The notes under the pieces were generated by a model, which searched no databases, was not told the DNA's origin, and saw only the letters and a list, made by a program, of their open reading frames with translations. From positions 62,001-126,000 of the forward strand of contig JBBQXS010000004.1 of assembly GCA_038209365.1 (NCBI GenBank): 64,000 nt of DNA, read 5' to 3'. Source of the stretch: DASQHW01 sp038209365 (GTDB lineage: Bacteria > Actinomycetota > Acidimicrobiia > IMCC26256 > PALSA-610). Below, one piece after another: positions 32,948 through 41,078 of this stretch. Every line of letters starts with the position of its first letter. The stretch's first letter is position 1. The translations under genes were made by a program, and so were the position numbers.

Positions 32948-33814
32948 ATGTCTTTCGAGGACGTCATGGGAGCGGTAGCTCGCTGGCAAGTGGCGACCGA
33001 GGCGCTCGCGGCGCTCGGCGCCGAGCTCACCTTGAAGCAATCTGCGGATGAGGCTCCTCCCGAGATCGTCGAAGCCCTCCATGCCGTCGCGGTTGCTGCC
33101 GGGCTCGGGGATCTCGACGATCTCGAGCCGCAGCAGCAGGCAATCGCCGCGTCGATCGTCCGTCTCTGCGTCCGCCAGGCAATAGATCTCCTGGACGACC
33201 CGGCGCGTCAACCGGGATGGACGTTCACCGACCCGGTGATCCTCGACGGATGGGGCCGGGGCTCGATGCTGGTCCCGATGCTGATCGCCTCATCGACTCC
33301 CGACCTCGGTGAAGTCGAGACCTTCCTCGACGTCGGGACCGGTGTCGGGCTGCTGGCCGTTGCGGCAGCCAACGTGTGGCCGACGGCCACGATCGTCGGT
33401 ATCGATCGGTGGGAACCGTCGTTGGAGCGCGCACGCGCGAACGTCACCCAGGCAGGGCTCGACGACCGGATTACGTTGCGCAACCAGGACATCGTCGATC
33501 TGGACGACGTCGGCCGGTACGACTGCATCTGGGTCCCGACGTTCTTCCTGACCGAGCCCGACCTCGGCCGAGCGCTGCCGCGGCTCACGCAAGCGATGCG
33601 TCCGGGCGGCTGGGTCGTGCTCGGCCGCTTCGTGAAACCGCCCGACGCGCTGGCCGAGGCAACTGCGACGCTGCGCACCATCCGCGGCGGTGGGTTCGAC
33701 ATCGATCCCGAGCGCGCCGCCAAGCTCCTCGAACAGGCGGGCTGCACAGCGGTGCACGTGGCGCCCCGCGCGGGTCCGACGCCGATCGAGCTGATCCTCG
33801 GTCAGAAGTCATAG
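32948..33814 (+). CDS. Class I SAM-dependent methyltransferase (second of a pair)
   Basis: 288 residues; ATG after CAAGGAGCG. An N-terminal helical part (residues 1-90) is followed by a Rossmann domain with TFLDVGTGVGLLAVAAANVW (motif I), IVGIDRWEPSLERAR (motif II), NQDIVDLDDVGRYDCIWVP and a closing MRPGGWVVLGRF. It differs from the partner at 28809-29906 in its N-terminal module, so the two are not simple duplicates. The dyad 64 bases upstream links it to the same regulator. Substrate unknown. Its stop overlaps the convergent Rrf2 gene by 6 bases. Confidence 0.86.
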   Translation: MSFEDVMGAVARWQVATEALAALGAELTLKQSADEAPPEIVEALHAVAVAAGLGDLDDLEPQQQAIAASIVRLCVRQAIDLLDDPARQPGWTFTDPVILDGWGRGSMLVPMLIASSTPDLGEVETFLDVGTGVGLLAVAAANVWPTATIVGIDRWEPSLERARANVTQAGLDDRITLRNQDIVDLDDVGRYDCIWVPTFFLTEPDLGRALPRLTQAMRPGGWVVLGRFVKPPDALAEATATLRTIRGGGFDIDPERAAKLLEQAGCTAVHVAPRAGPTPIELILGQKS

Positions 33815-34204
33815 CGAGGGATCAGAAGTGTCCGACATCAGGTCGGCGAGCGAATAGCCCGCGAGGAGCTCGCGGGTCGAGATCTCCACCGTCTCCCACA
33901 AAGGCGCGATCGGGCTCGCATCCCACCCGCCCGGCCGCGTGAGGAGCGGACAGTCGACCGCCAGGAGAAGGTCGGCGACGTTGATCTTCTCCGGAGGCCG
34001 GGTGAGCACGTAGCCGCCGCGGTAGCCGCGCCGGCCGTGGACGAGGCCGCCCCGGCCCAGGTCCCCGAGGATCGACTCGAGAAACGAGTGCGGAAGCGAC
34101 GTCGCCGCCGAAATCTCCTCGCCGGTGACACGCGCGCCGGGCCACGCCCGCGCGATGACGATCGCCGCGCGCACTGCGTAGTCGCTCTTCGCGGAGATCC
34201 GCAT
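33809..34204 (-). CDS. Rrf2 family transcriptional regulator
   Basis: 131 residues starting MRISAKSDYAVRAAIVIA with an upstream GGGAGA. Winged helix: VTGEEISAATSLPHSFLESILGDL followed by the family's wing GGLVHGRRGYRGGYVL. It lacks the three Fe-S cysteines of IscR or NsrR (single Cys near position 85), so it belongs with CymR-like regulators that sense cysteine metabolism through partners. It is divergent from the sulfate transporter operon with a dyad between, which argues for control of sulfate uptake. Confidence 0.9.
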   Translation of the reverse strand: MRISAKSDYAVRAAIVIARAWPGARVTGEEISAATSLPHSFLESILGDLGRGGLVHGRRGYRGGYVLTRPPEKINVADLLLAVDCPLLTRPGGWDASPIAPLWETVEISTRELLAGYSLADLMSDTSDPSL

Positions 34205-34240
34205 TGCACGTCTCCCGGATTTGACGGCCTCCGTTCGCTA

Positions 34241-34268
34241 CCCTACATTGTCCATTGCTTTAGTAGGG
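34241..34268. promoter_or_regulatory. Inverted repeat in the Rrf2/sulfate transporter divergent promoter
   Basis: CCCTAC (34241-34246) and GTAGGG (34263-34268) are exact reverse complements 16 bases apart, within an otherwise AT-rich stretch between the two divergent starts. Spacing and position suit an Rrf2-type dimer operator acting on both genes. Confidence 0.5.
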
Positions 34269-34287
34269 ATTTCCAAGGAGGACCACT

Positions 34288-35310
34288 GTGAACATCCGGC
34301 GGCGGGGACGCGTGTTCGTTCCGTTCGTGCTCATTGTCGCGCCGGCGCTCTCGCTCGCCGCGTGCGGGAGCAGCTCGAAGGGCGGCGCGTCCGGTTCGGA
34401 CGTGACGTTGTCGCTCGTGGCGTACTCGACACCGCAGACCGCGCTCGACGCGATCATCAAGGAATTCAACAAAACGCCGCAGGGCAGCAAGGTGAAGTTC
34501 CAGGAGTCCTACGGCCCCTCGGGTGACCAGAGTCGCGCGGTCGAGAACGGGCTCGCGGCAGACGTCGTGAACTTCTCGCTCGAGTCCGACCTGACGCGCC
34601 TCGTCAAGGACGACATCATCGCCGCCGATTGGAACGCGAATGCGACGAAGGGCATCCTCACGAATTCGGTCGTCGCCTTTGCCGTGCGCAAGGGGAATCC
34701 CAAGAACATCCGGACGTGGGACGACTTGATCAAGCCCGGCGTCGAGGTGATCACGCCGAATCCCTTCACGTCGGGTGGCGCGCGTTGGAACGTCATGGCG
34801 GCCTACGGCGCGCAGCTGAAGCAGGGCAAGACCGCGGACCAGGCCAAGGCCTACCTCGACAAGCTCTTCAAGAACGTGCCGGTGCAGGACGACAGCGCGC
34901 GCAAGGCGCTCCAGACGTTCACCGGCGGCAAGGGTGATGTCATGCTCGCCTACGAGAACGAGGCGATCTTCGCGCAGCAGAACGGGCAGGCGATCGACTA
35001 CGTCGTTCCCGATCAGACACTGCTCATCGAGATGCCGGCCGCGGTGACGAAGACGACCAAGAATGCGACCGAGGCCAAGGCGTTTCTCGACTTCTTGTAC
35101 ACGCCTCCCGCGCAGCGGATCTTCGCCGACAACGGCTACCGCCCCGTCGTCGACGGCGTCGCCAAGCCGGATGAGTTCAAGACGCCGAGCACGCTCTTCA
35201 CGATCGCCGATCTCGGCGGCTGGTCCGAGGTCTCGACGAAGTTCTTCGATCCCGAAAATGGCATCATGGCGCAAGTGGAGAAGGGCATCGGCGTCTCGAC
35301 GACAAAGTGA
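34288..35310 (+). CDS. Sulfate ABC transporter substrate-binding lipoprotein
   Basis: 340 residues from a GTG with AAGGAGG upstream. A lipoprotein signal ends at the lipobox LAAC (Cys26), followed by a serine/glycine linker. The mature part is a sulfate/thiosulfate-binding protein: LVAYSTPQTALDAIIKEF, FQESYGPSGDQSRAVENGL and NPFTSGGARWN are family blocks that bind the oxyanion by main-chain contacts. It delivers sulfate to the CysTWA complex encoded directly downstream. The stop overlaps the next start (GTGA). Confidence 0.92.
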   Translation: MNIRRRGRVFVPFVLIVAPALSLAACGSSSKGGASGSDVTLSLVAYSTPQTALDAIIKEFNKTPQGSKVKFQESYGPSGDQSRAVENGLAADVVNFSLESDLTRLVKDDIIAADWNANATKGILTNSVVAFAVRKGNPKNIRTWDDLIKPGVEVITPNPFTSGGARWNVMAAYGAQLKQGKTADQAKAYLDKLFKNVPVQDDSARKALQTFTGGKGDVMLAYENEAIFAQQNGQAIDYVVPDQTLLIEMPAAVTKTTKNATEAKAFLDFLYTPPAQRIFADNGYRPVVDGVAKPDEFKTPSTLFTIADLGGWSEVSTKFFDPENGIMAQVEKGIGVSTTK

Positions 35311-36152
35311 CGCAACTCGATTCCGAGTTGGCGCTCGGGCACCGGCCGGCGACGTCCCGGTCGGTGCCTCGGCCCATCTCCGGCTTCACGCTGGGGATGG
35401 GCTTCGTCACGATCTATCTCAGCCTCATCGTCCTGCTTCCCCTCGGCGCCGTCGTGCTCCGTGCGAATCAGGATGGCTTGAGTGGCTTCTGGCACCAGGT
35501 CACCGCGCCCCAGGGCCTCGCCGCGCTGCGCTTGACGATCGGCGCGTCCTTGCTGGTCTCGGCGATCAACGCGGTGATGGGCACGCTCATCGCGTGGATC
35601 ATCGTCCGTGACCGCTTCCCGGGCCTCCGCGTGATCGACGCGTTGATCGATCTCCCCTTCGCGTTGCCGACGATCGTCGCCGGGCTCGTGCTCCTCGCGC
35701 TTTACGGACCCAACAGTCCGGTTCATCTGAATCTTGCGTACACGCGGACGGCGGTGGTGCTCGCCCTGCTGTTCGTCACACTTCCTTTCGTCGTCCGGTC
35801 GGTGCAGCCGGTGTTGATGGAGCTCGATCGGGAGATGGAAGAAGCCGCCGCGTCGCTCGGGGCGAGCTCGATGACCACGTTCCGCCGGGTCGTCCTGCCG
35901 AATCTCACGCCGGCGATCCTGGCCGGCACGGCACTCTCGTTCGCGCGCGCGATCAGTGAGTTCGGCAGCACCGTGCTGATCTCCGGCAACCTGCCGTTCA
36001 AGACCGAGGTCGCCGCGGTGCACATCTTCGGCCAGATCGAGAGCGACAACCCGACCGGCGCCGCGGCGTTGTCGACCGTCCTTCTCATGCTGGCGCTCGT
36101 GGTGCTGGTCATCTTCACATTTGTCCAGCGCTGGGCAACGCGGCGTGGGTAA
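35307..36152 (+). CDS. cysT: Sulfate ABC transporter permease CysT
   Basis: 281 residues from a GTG overlapping the binding-protein stop by 4 bases. Six membrane segments after GFTLGMGFVTIYLSLIVLLP. The EAA loop that docks the ATPase is EEAAASLGASSMTTFRRVVL, and the family pattern DLPFALPTIVAGLVLLALYG is present. It forms the channel with CysW. Cytoplasmic-membrane protein of normal length. Confidence 0.93.
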   Translation: MTQLDSELALGHRPATSRSVPRPISGFTLGMGFVTIYLSLIVLLPLGAVVLRANQDGLSGFWHQVTAPQGLAALRLTIGASLLVSAINAVMGTLIAWIIVRDRFPGLRVIDALIDLPFALPTIVAGLVLLALYGPNSPVHLNLAYTRTAVVLALLFVTLPFVVRSVQPVLMELDREMEEAAASLGASSMTTFRRVVLPNLTPAILAGTALSFARAISEFGSTVLISGNLPFKTEVAAVHIFGQIESDNPTGAAALSTVLLMLALVVLVIFTFVQRWATRRG

Positions 36153-36933
36153 GTGGCTCGGGCGTGGGATCGCGCTCATCTACCTGCTGGCGTTGCTCAT
36201 CGTTCCCGTCGGCATCGTGTTCTCCCGCACGTTCCAACACGGCTTCGGCCCGTTCTGGGACGCAATCACTGCGCCCAACGCGACGCACGCGTTTCGCGTC
36301 ACCGTCGAGGTCGCGTTCTTCGCGGTGATCGGCAACGCGGTCTTCGGTCTTGTCGCCGCGATGCTCATCGCGCGCCATCGCTTCCCCGGACGCGGCGCCT
36401 TGAACGCGCTCATCGACCTTCCGCTCGCGGTCTCCCCGGTCGTCGTCGGCCTGGCCCTGATCCTCGTCTACGGACGCTTCGAGCCGATCGGCCGCTTCCT
36501 CGACAGCCACGGCATCAAGGTGATCTTCTCGTTGCCCGGGATGGTGCTCGCTACGATCTTCGTATCGCTTCCGCTGCTGGTGCGCGAGCTTGTCCCGGTG
36601 CTCGAGGAGATCGGCACCGACCAGGAGCAAGCGGCGTGGACCCTGGGTGCGTCGGGGTTGCAAACCTTTCGGCGGGTGACGCTGCCCGCCATCCGGTGGG
36701 CCCTCGCGTACGGCATCGTGCTCACGCTCGCGCGGTGTCTGGGCGAGTTCGGCGCGGTCGCGGTCGTCTCGGGCGGATTGGTCGGCAAGACGCAAACGCT
36801 TACGCTGTACGTCCAGCAGGAGTTCCAGAACTTCGATCCGGTCGGGGCGTACTCCGCGGCGTTCGTGCTCGCCGTGATCGCGATCCTGGCGCTCATCGTG
36901 ATCAATGTGATCCGGCCGAAGGAGCACAACTAG
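36145..36933 (+). CDS. cysW: Sulfate ABC transporter permease CysW
   Basis: About 262 residues. I choose the GTG at 36145, which overlaps the CysT stop by 8 bases; an in-frame TTG at 36121 would add eight residues. Marks are the DLPLAVSPVVVGLALILVYG block and EAA loop EQAAWTLGASGLQTFRRVTL, with six membrane segments. It pairs with CysT in the sulfate/thiosulfate importer. The following ATPase gene starts 2 bases after its stop. Confidence 0.92.
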   Translation: MGKWLGRGIALIYLLALLIVPVGIVFSRTFQHGFGPFWDAITAPNATHAFRVTVEVAFFAVIGNAVFGLVAAMLIARHRFPGRGALNALIDLPLAVSPVVVGLALILVYGRFEPIGRFLDSHGIKVIFSLPGMVLATIFVSLPLLVRELVPVLEEIGTDQEQAAWTLGASGLQTFRRVTLPAIRWALAYGIVLTLARCLGEFGAVAVVSGGLVGKTQTLTLYVQQEFQNFDPVGAYSAAFVLAVIAILALIVINVIRPKEHN

Positions 36934-36935
36934 CA

Positions 36936-37907
36936 ATGGGCATCAGCGTGCGGGGCGTATCCAAACGGTTCGGCGAGTTCGTCGCGCTCGATGACGTGTC
37001 GCTCGAGATTCCGAGTGGCGACCTCACAGCACTTCTCGGGCCGAGTGGCGGCGGGAAGTCAACGTTGCTCCGCATCATCGCCGGGCTCGAGAAGCCGGAC
37101 GCCGGCTCGGTCGAGATCGCCGGCGCGGACGCAACGTCGTTGCCACCGCAGCGCCGCAACGTCGGTTTCGTGTTCCAGCACTACGCCGCGTTCAAGCACA
37201 TGACGGTCTTCAAGAACGTCGCGTTCGGTCTCGAGATTCGCAAGCGTCCGAAGGCCGAGGTCCGCCAGAAGGTCAACGAGCTGCTGGAGCTCGTGCACAT
37301 CGAGAAGTTCGCCGACCGTCTGCCGTCGGAACTGTCCGGAGGACAGCGCCAGCGCATGGCCTTGGCCCGGGCCCTCGCGGTGCAGCCCGAGGTGTTGCTC
37401 CTCGACGAGCCCTTCGGCGCGCTCGATGCGCAGGTGCGCAAGGAGCTACGCGTATGGCTCCGGCGATTGCACGACGAGGTACATGTCACGACGGTGTTCG
37501 TCACCCACGACCAGGAAGAAGCCATGGAGGTCGCCGACACGATCGCGATCATCTCGCGTGGCCGTCTCGAACAGGTCGGCACCCCCGACGAGCTCTACGA
37601 CCACCCGGCCAACGACTTCGTGATGAGCTTCCTCGGGCCGGTCACCAAGCTGTCAGGTGCGTTGGTGCGTCCACACGACCTCGAGCTGGCTTCTACGCCC
37701 GGCCCGAACACGAGGGAAGCAACGGTTTTGCGCGTCGTGCGGCTCGGCTTCGAGGTCCGTGTCGAGCTGCTCGTCGACGGCCACGACGCCTGGGCACAGA
37801 CCACCCGCGACGTCGCCGACCGGCTCGACCTCCAAGCGGGCGGAGTGGTACACGTCCGACCGAATCACTCGACGTCGCCGGTACGATCCGCGGCGGACCT
37901 CGGCTGA
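36936..37907 (+). CDS. cysA: Sulfate ABC transporter ATP-binding protein CysA
   Basis: 323 residues. Walker A GPSGGGKS at 35-42, the Q-loop in VGFVFQHYAAF, signature LSGGQRQRMALARAL, Walker B LLLDEPFGALD and the switch His in VFVTHDQEEAM. The C-terminal 80 residues form a shorter regulatory domain than that of MalK-type ATPases. It powers sulfate import through CysT/CysW and ends the operon. Confidence 0.94.
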   Translation: MGISVRGVSKRFGEFVALDDVSLEIPSGDLTALLGPSGGGKSTLLRIIAGLEKPDAGSVEIAGADATSLPPQRRNVGFVFQHYAAFKHMTVFKNVAFGLEIRKRPKAEVRQKVNELLELVHIEKFADRLPSELSGGQRQRMALARALAVQPEVLLLDEPFGALDAQVRKELRVWLRRLHDEVHVTTVFVTHDQEEAMEVADTIAIISRGRLEQVGTPDELYDHPANDFVMSFLGPVTKLSGALVRPHDLELASTPGPNTREATVLRVVRLGFEVRVELLVDGHDAWAQTTRDVADRLDLQAGGVVHVRPNHSTSPVRSAADLG

Positions 37908-37934
37908 CGGCGTTCGGTGCCGGTCACGTCCGAA

Positions 37935-38156
37935 CTACGAGGTCGCCGATACGGTCGGCGTTCCGTACGAAGTACCCTGCAACTTCGCGGTCACGAGGCG
38001 CAGTCCGTGGGTCGCGTCGAAATCGTCCGAGCGCCGATGCAAACGGTCAGTGAACGTGACGCGTATGGCTTCGAGGCCGGCGCGGCTTGCTGTCGCGTCG
38101 ATGAGCCGCTGTATTTGTTGGCGGGCCTCGTCCTGGCCGGCGTCGAACGTCGTCAT
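37935..38156 (-). CDS. Small hypothetical protein
   Basis: 73 residues starting MTTFDAGQDEARQQIQRLID, with GAGGG just upstream of the ATG at 38156. A helical N-terminal half is followed by RVTFTDRLHRRSDDFDATHG, and the tail is polar. I recognise no family. The frame fills the space between cysA and the divergent wHTH gene, and its start is 70 bases from that gene's start, consistent with a shared promoter region. Confidence 0.5.
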   Translation of the reverse strand: MTTFDAGQDEARQQIQRLIDATASRAGLEAIRVTFTDRLHRRSDDFDATHGLRLVTAKLQGTSYGTPTVSATS

Positions 38157-38211
38157 GGGTGCCCTCGCTTCGCTCCGAAACACTAGCATCGAACTACTCG
38201 AAACGAATTGC

Positions 38212-38217
38212 TATAGT
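38212..38217 (+). promoter_or_regulatory. Possible -10 box close to the wHTH start
   Basis: TATAGT lies 9 bases before the ATG at 38226. A transcript started from it would begin almost at the ATG, so the message would be leaderless, which is common in actinobacteria. No convincing -35 element is seen. Confidence 0.3.
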
Positions 38218-38225
38218 TGGGGTCG

Positions 38226-38573
38226 ATGGCGGATTGGAGCTTCCTGACGAATCACGGGCGGGTGCTGTTGTGCATCGCGCACGATCCGGGCGTGCGCTTG
38301 CGTGATATCGCCGACGAACTCAACATCACCGAGCGGAGCGCCTACGCGATTGTCAACGACCTCACCGGCGCCGGCTATGTGCTGAAAGAGCGAGATGGGC
38401 GCCGCAATCGATACATCGTGCAAGAGCACCTCCCACTCCCGGAGACGACGATCCGGGAGCGCACGGTCGGCGAGGTCCTCAATCTGCTCGTCGGTGCCAA
38501 CGGGGCGCGCAGGCGCACCGCATCTGCGAAGAAGACGACGCGTGCGGTGCGCAGCGTCAAGAAGAGGAGATGA
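38226..38573 (+). CDS. Winged helix-turn-helix (MarR/ArsR-like) protein
   Basis: 115 residues. The helix-turn-helix is visible in LLCIAHDPGVRLRDIADELNITERSAYAIVNDLTGAG split over residues 15-50, with the wing VLKERDGRRNRYIV. The C-terminal tail is rich in Lys and Arg (TASAKKTTRAVRSVKKRR), unusual for repressors and suggestive of extra nucleic-acid contact. No ligand-binding domain. It heads a run of three very small genes with tight spacing, which it probably autoregulates. Confidence 0.8.
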   Translation: MADWSFLTNHGRVLLCIAHDPGVRLRDIADELNITERSAYAIVNDLTGAGYVLKERDGRRNRYIVQEHLPLPETTIRERTVGEVLNLLVGANGARRRTASAKKTTRAVRSVKKRR

Positions 38574-38577
38574 CGTG

Positions 38578-38766
38578 ATGGATATGCCGGATACGCATCG
38601 AGAAGCGGCGGAGGCCGCGCTCGGGGAGGCCGGGCGCAACCCCGTGATGTCGGCGGAGCAATGGTTTCGAGCGGCCCAGGTTCACGCGTTGCTCGCGATC
38701 GAAGCGCGACTCGCGCAGATCGTCGATTCGCACGATGATCGACTCGGTCTCATCGGGTCTCGGTAG
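38578..38766 (+). CDS. Small protein in the wHTH/zinc-ribbon operon
   Basis: 62 residues, MDMPDTHREAAEAALGEAGR at the start, with AGAGGAG a few bases before. The GTG at 38575 is an alternative start. The second half is one long helix (AQVHALLAIEARLAQIVD). No family recognised. It starts 4 bases after the wHTH stop, so it is surely on the same message. Confidence 0.6.
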   Translation: MDMPDTHREAAEAALGEAGRNPVMSAEQWFRAAQVHALLAIEARLAQIVDSHDDRLGLIGSR

Positions 38767-38794
38767 TGCGCCGGCCGCCCGAGAGGAGTCCTTC

Positions 38795-38962
38795 GTGACG
38801 AGTGCGAGCACCACGCCGAAACGGACCGTCGTCAAGTGCGAGCTCTGCGGGACACGACTGCGACGCAATGACGAACCGGACGTGCTCGAGGTGGGTGCCG
38901 AATCCCTCCTGACGGTCGCACGTCACCGATGCGTGCCGCGCGTCAAGGCGAGGATGCGATGA
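38795..38962 (+). CDS. Small zinc-ribbon protein A
   Basis: 55 residues from a GTG preceded by GAGAGGAG. A half-ribbon CELCG and a later Cys in ARHRCVPR suggest metal binding. Middle part acidic (RRNDEPDVLEVGAESLL). The start is supported by the ribosome site rather than by homology. The stop overlaps the next gene by 4 bases (ATGA), implying coupled translation of the two cysteine-bearing proteins. Confidence 0.55.
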   Translation: MTSASTTPKRTVVKCELCGTRLRRNDEPDVLEVGAESLLTVARHRCVPRVKARMR

Positions 38963-39135
38963 ATCTGGGATCTCGACCACCGCTGTCGCGCTGCTGCGGG
39001 CGGTGCCGGCTCCACTTCCCGGGCGATGCATCTCTCGACGTTGCCGCGCAGAGCGCGTGGTGGCTGTGCCCGCCGTGCCGCGACACGCTGCTCGGAACCG
39101 GCGCGGCAAGACATCCATCGACGCGGCGCCGCTGA
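38959..39135 (+). CDS. Small zinc-ribbon protein B
   Basis: 58 residues starting at the ATGA overlap at 38959. Four cysteines in two knuckles, CCGRC and CPPC, about 22 residues apart, make a probable zinc ribbon; between them is LHFPGDASLDVAAQSAWW. Too small for a catalytic role. With protein A and the wHTH protein it may form a small regulatory or RNA/DNA-binding module. Confidence 0.6.
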   Translation: MNLGSRPPLSRCCGRCRLHFPGDASLDVAAQSAWWLCPPCRDTLLGTGAARHPSTRRR

Positions 39136-39157
39136 TCAGCATCGATCGACGCTGCGG

Positions 39158-39898
39158 TCAGGTGGGGCGGCTGCGCGCCGGCTGTGAGAGCGTCTCGGTG
39201 GTGAGGGTCCCGTCGATGACGTCGTGGGCGGTCTGGCTCAGCAGACGATTGTGACTGCGCGCGAAGCCGCGCAGCAAGGTGAAGGCCGCGTCGATGCTCA
39301 CGTGAGCACGTTCGGCGACGATGCCTTTGGCTTGTTCGATCACGATGCGCGATTCGAGTGCTCCCTCGAGCTGGGAGGTGACGATGTGTGAGTCGCGCAG
39401 GGCGCGTTCTTGGAGGATGCCGATGGTCGCGACGTCGGCGAGCGCCTGCGCGACCATCTGGTCTTCGGAGTTGAGCGGGCCGGGAGTGGGCGAGAACAGG
39501 TTGAGGGCGCCGATGATCTCGGTCCGGAGCCGCAGCGGGACCGCGGAGACGGACGCGAAGCCGACGTCCCGGGCGTGGGGCGCAAAGCGCGGCCAGCGCG
39601 TATCCGCGTCATCTGTCAGGCCGCAGTGCACGGAGGCTCCCCCGTGGTATGCGTCGAGGCACGGGCCTTCGTCGTGCTGTAGCTCGTAGAGCTCGATGAG
39701 GCGCATGCGTTCGCTCGAGGACGCGACATATCGCAGCCTGCCGTCCACGTCGGCAAGCATGATGCCCGCCTCCGACGCGTCGACGAGCTCGACGCAGCGT
39801 GCCGCGAGCCGGTGCAGGAACTCGACGACGTCGTAGTCGTCGACGAACGTGTCGGCGAACTCTATGAACGCGGCGAGCAGGTCTTCTTGCCGGGGCAT
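39158..39898 (-). CDS. GAF-ANTAR domain regulator 1
   Basis: 246 residues with GAGAGGGGG before the ATG. A GAF sensor (about 20-165: VELVDASEAGIMLADVDGRL, DEGPCLDAY, SVSAVPLRLRTEIIGALNLF) is followed by an ANTAR RNA-binding domain (QLEGALESRIVIEQAKGIVA, then AFTLLRGFARSHNR). Such proteins bind twin-hairpin RNA and prevent termination when the sensor is active. It follows a second GAF-ANTAR gene and a STAS gene on the same strand. Confidence 0.9.
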   Translation of the reverse strand: MPRQEDLLAAFIEFADTFVDDYDVVEFLHRLAARCVELVDASEAGIMLADVDGRLRYVASSSERMRLIELYELQHDEGPCLDAYHGGASVHCGLTDDADTRWPRFAPHARDVGFASVSAVPLRLRTEIIGALNLFSPTPGPLNSEDQMVAQALADVATIGILQERALRDSHIVTSQLEGALESRIVIEQAKGIVAERAHVSIDAAFTLLRGFARSHNRLLSQTAHDVIDGTLTTETLSQPARSRPT

Positions 39899-39951
39899 GC
39901 GCGCCCCCTCTCGAACTGGGTCAGTGTATTCCAAGGACTGCCGGAGGGTGG

Positions 39952-40653
39952 TCAGTCGAACCGGAGGCGCCCGGCGGCCACGTCGGCAGCGGCCTCGCCG
40001 ATCGGAAGGTCGTGCGAGAAGGCGTATGCGCGCAGGAGCACAAGGGCGTCGGCCAGCGCAATCCCGGCCTGCACCGAGATCCTTCCAGTCGCCTGATGCA
40101 CCTCGACCCGGTGGTTCGGCGCTCGCTCGAGCTGCCAGGCGACCGTACCCTGCGGGGCGTCGGCCTGCCAGGCCAACAGGGTGCGGCTCACCGACTGCGC
40201 AACCACGAGCGCGTCCGCGAACTGATCGTCGGTGAGCGCGCCCGACCGGTCGTGGTACAGGTTCAGGGCGCCGATACAGAGCCGCCCGACGACCAGCGGG
40301 AACCCGAATGCGGCACAAACCCCCGCCGCCAGCGCACCCCGGCGGAATTCGGGCCACTCGACGATTCCATCGTCGGCAAGGTCGGCGTCGAGGACCGGCG
40401 CCGCGATGCGAAAGGCGGCCACACACGGGCCCTCGCCGACGGTGTACTCCACTTGCTCGACCATCTCCGTCACGTGATCGGACACACCCACGCAGGCGAG
40501 TGACCGTTCGGCCGACATCAACATCAACCCCGCGCCCGTCAGGCCCAGGACATCGGTGCACGCGAGACACAACGCATGGACCGGATCACCGTCGCCTTCG
40601 GTACGCGCGGCAACAACCTCCGCGAATCGCTTCGGCTCGAGTCTGCGGACCAC
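39952..40653 (-). CDS. GAF-ANTAR domain regulator 2
   Basis: 233 residues from a GTG. The GAF domain has VLGLTGAGLMLMSAERSLAC, the shared GEGPCVAAF motif and FPLVVGRLCIGALNLYHD. The C-terminal ANTAR-type helices (ISVQAGIALADALVLLRAYAFSHD) are more degenerate than in the neighbour: the usual I-x-Q-A-(K/I)-G-x-(L/V) is replaced by VHQATGRISVQ, so RNA binding may be altered. It lies 53 bases before the first GAF-ANTAR gene and 9 bases after the STAS gene, all one strand. Confidence 0.85.
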   Translation of the reverse strand: MVRRLEPKRFAEVVAARTEGDGDPVHALCLACTDVLGLTGAGLMLMSAERSLACVGVSDHVTEMVEQVEYTVGEGPCVAAFRIAAPVLDADLADDGIVEWPEFRRGALAAGVCAAFGFPLVVGRLCIGALNLYHDRSGALTDDQFADALVVAQSVSRTLLAWQADAPQGTVAWQLERAPNHRVEVHQATGRISVQAGIALADALVLLRAYAFSHDLPIGEAAADVAAGRLRFD

Positions 40654-40662
40654 GGACGCCTT

Positions 40663-40944
40663 TCAGAGCTCGAGGTGAAGCTCGCGCTCGGAGTCGCACA
40701 GCCGAAGCAATGTCGCGCATGACGGCGACATGTTGCGGACGACCAGCGCACGACCGCGCCGCACGGCGTACTCCGTCGCATTCACGAGGACGTGATATGC
40801 GGCCGAGTCCATGAACGTGATGTCTGAGCAATCGAGCACCACGAGCTTTTCGTTCGAGTTGTCGATGGTGTCGTGCAGGTGCGCGTTGAACGCCGGAGCG
40901 CTCGACACGTCGATCTCCCGCTCCGCCTTGCCGATTCCCAGCAT
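40663..40944 (-). CDS. STAS domain anti-sigma factor antagonist-like protein
   Basis: 93 residues from the ATG at 40944; the frame is open to 41028, so the start is uncertain. Classical STAS: REIDVSSAPAFNAHLHDTI, KLVVLDCSDITFMDSAAYHVL with the phosphorylatable Ser in MDSAA, then GRALVVRNMSPSCATLLRLC. It would bind a partner-switching kinase or anti-sigma factor. Its position before two GAF-ANTAR genes suggests input from a stress cascade to antitermination. Confidence 0.82.
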   Translation of the reverse strand: MLGIGKAEREIDVSSAPAFNAHLHDTIDNSNEKLVVLDCSDITFMDSAAYHVLVNATEYAVRRGRALVVRNMSPSCATLLRLCDSERELHLEL

Positions 40945-41078
40945 TCGCCTGCCCCCGTTGTATGGGGCGAAAAAGCCTGGGTCCCGGGCTCGCTCGCGTG
41001 ATCGCAGCGTGACCGTTGCAATGTACACCGTCCCGGCGGCGCGCGGCCGGAGGCGGCACGACGCGGTAATTGTCCGCG

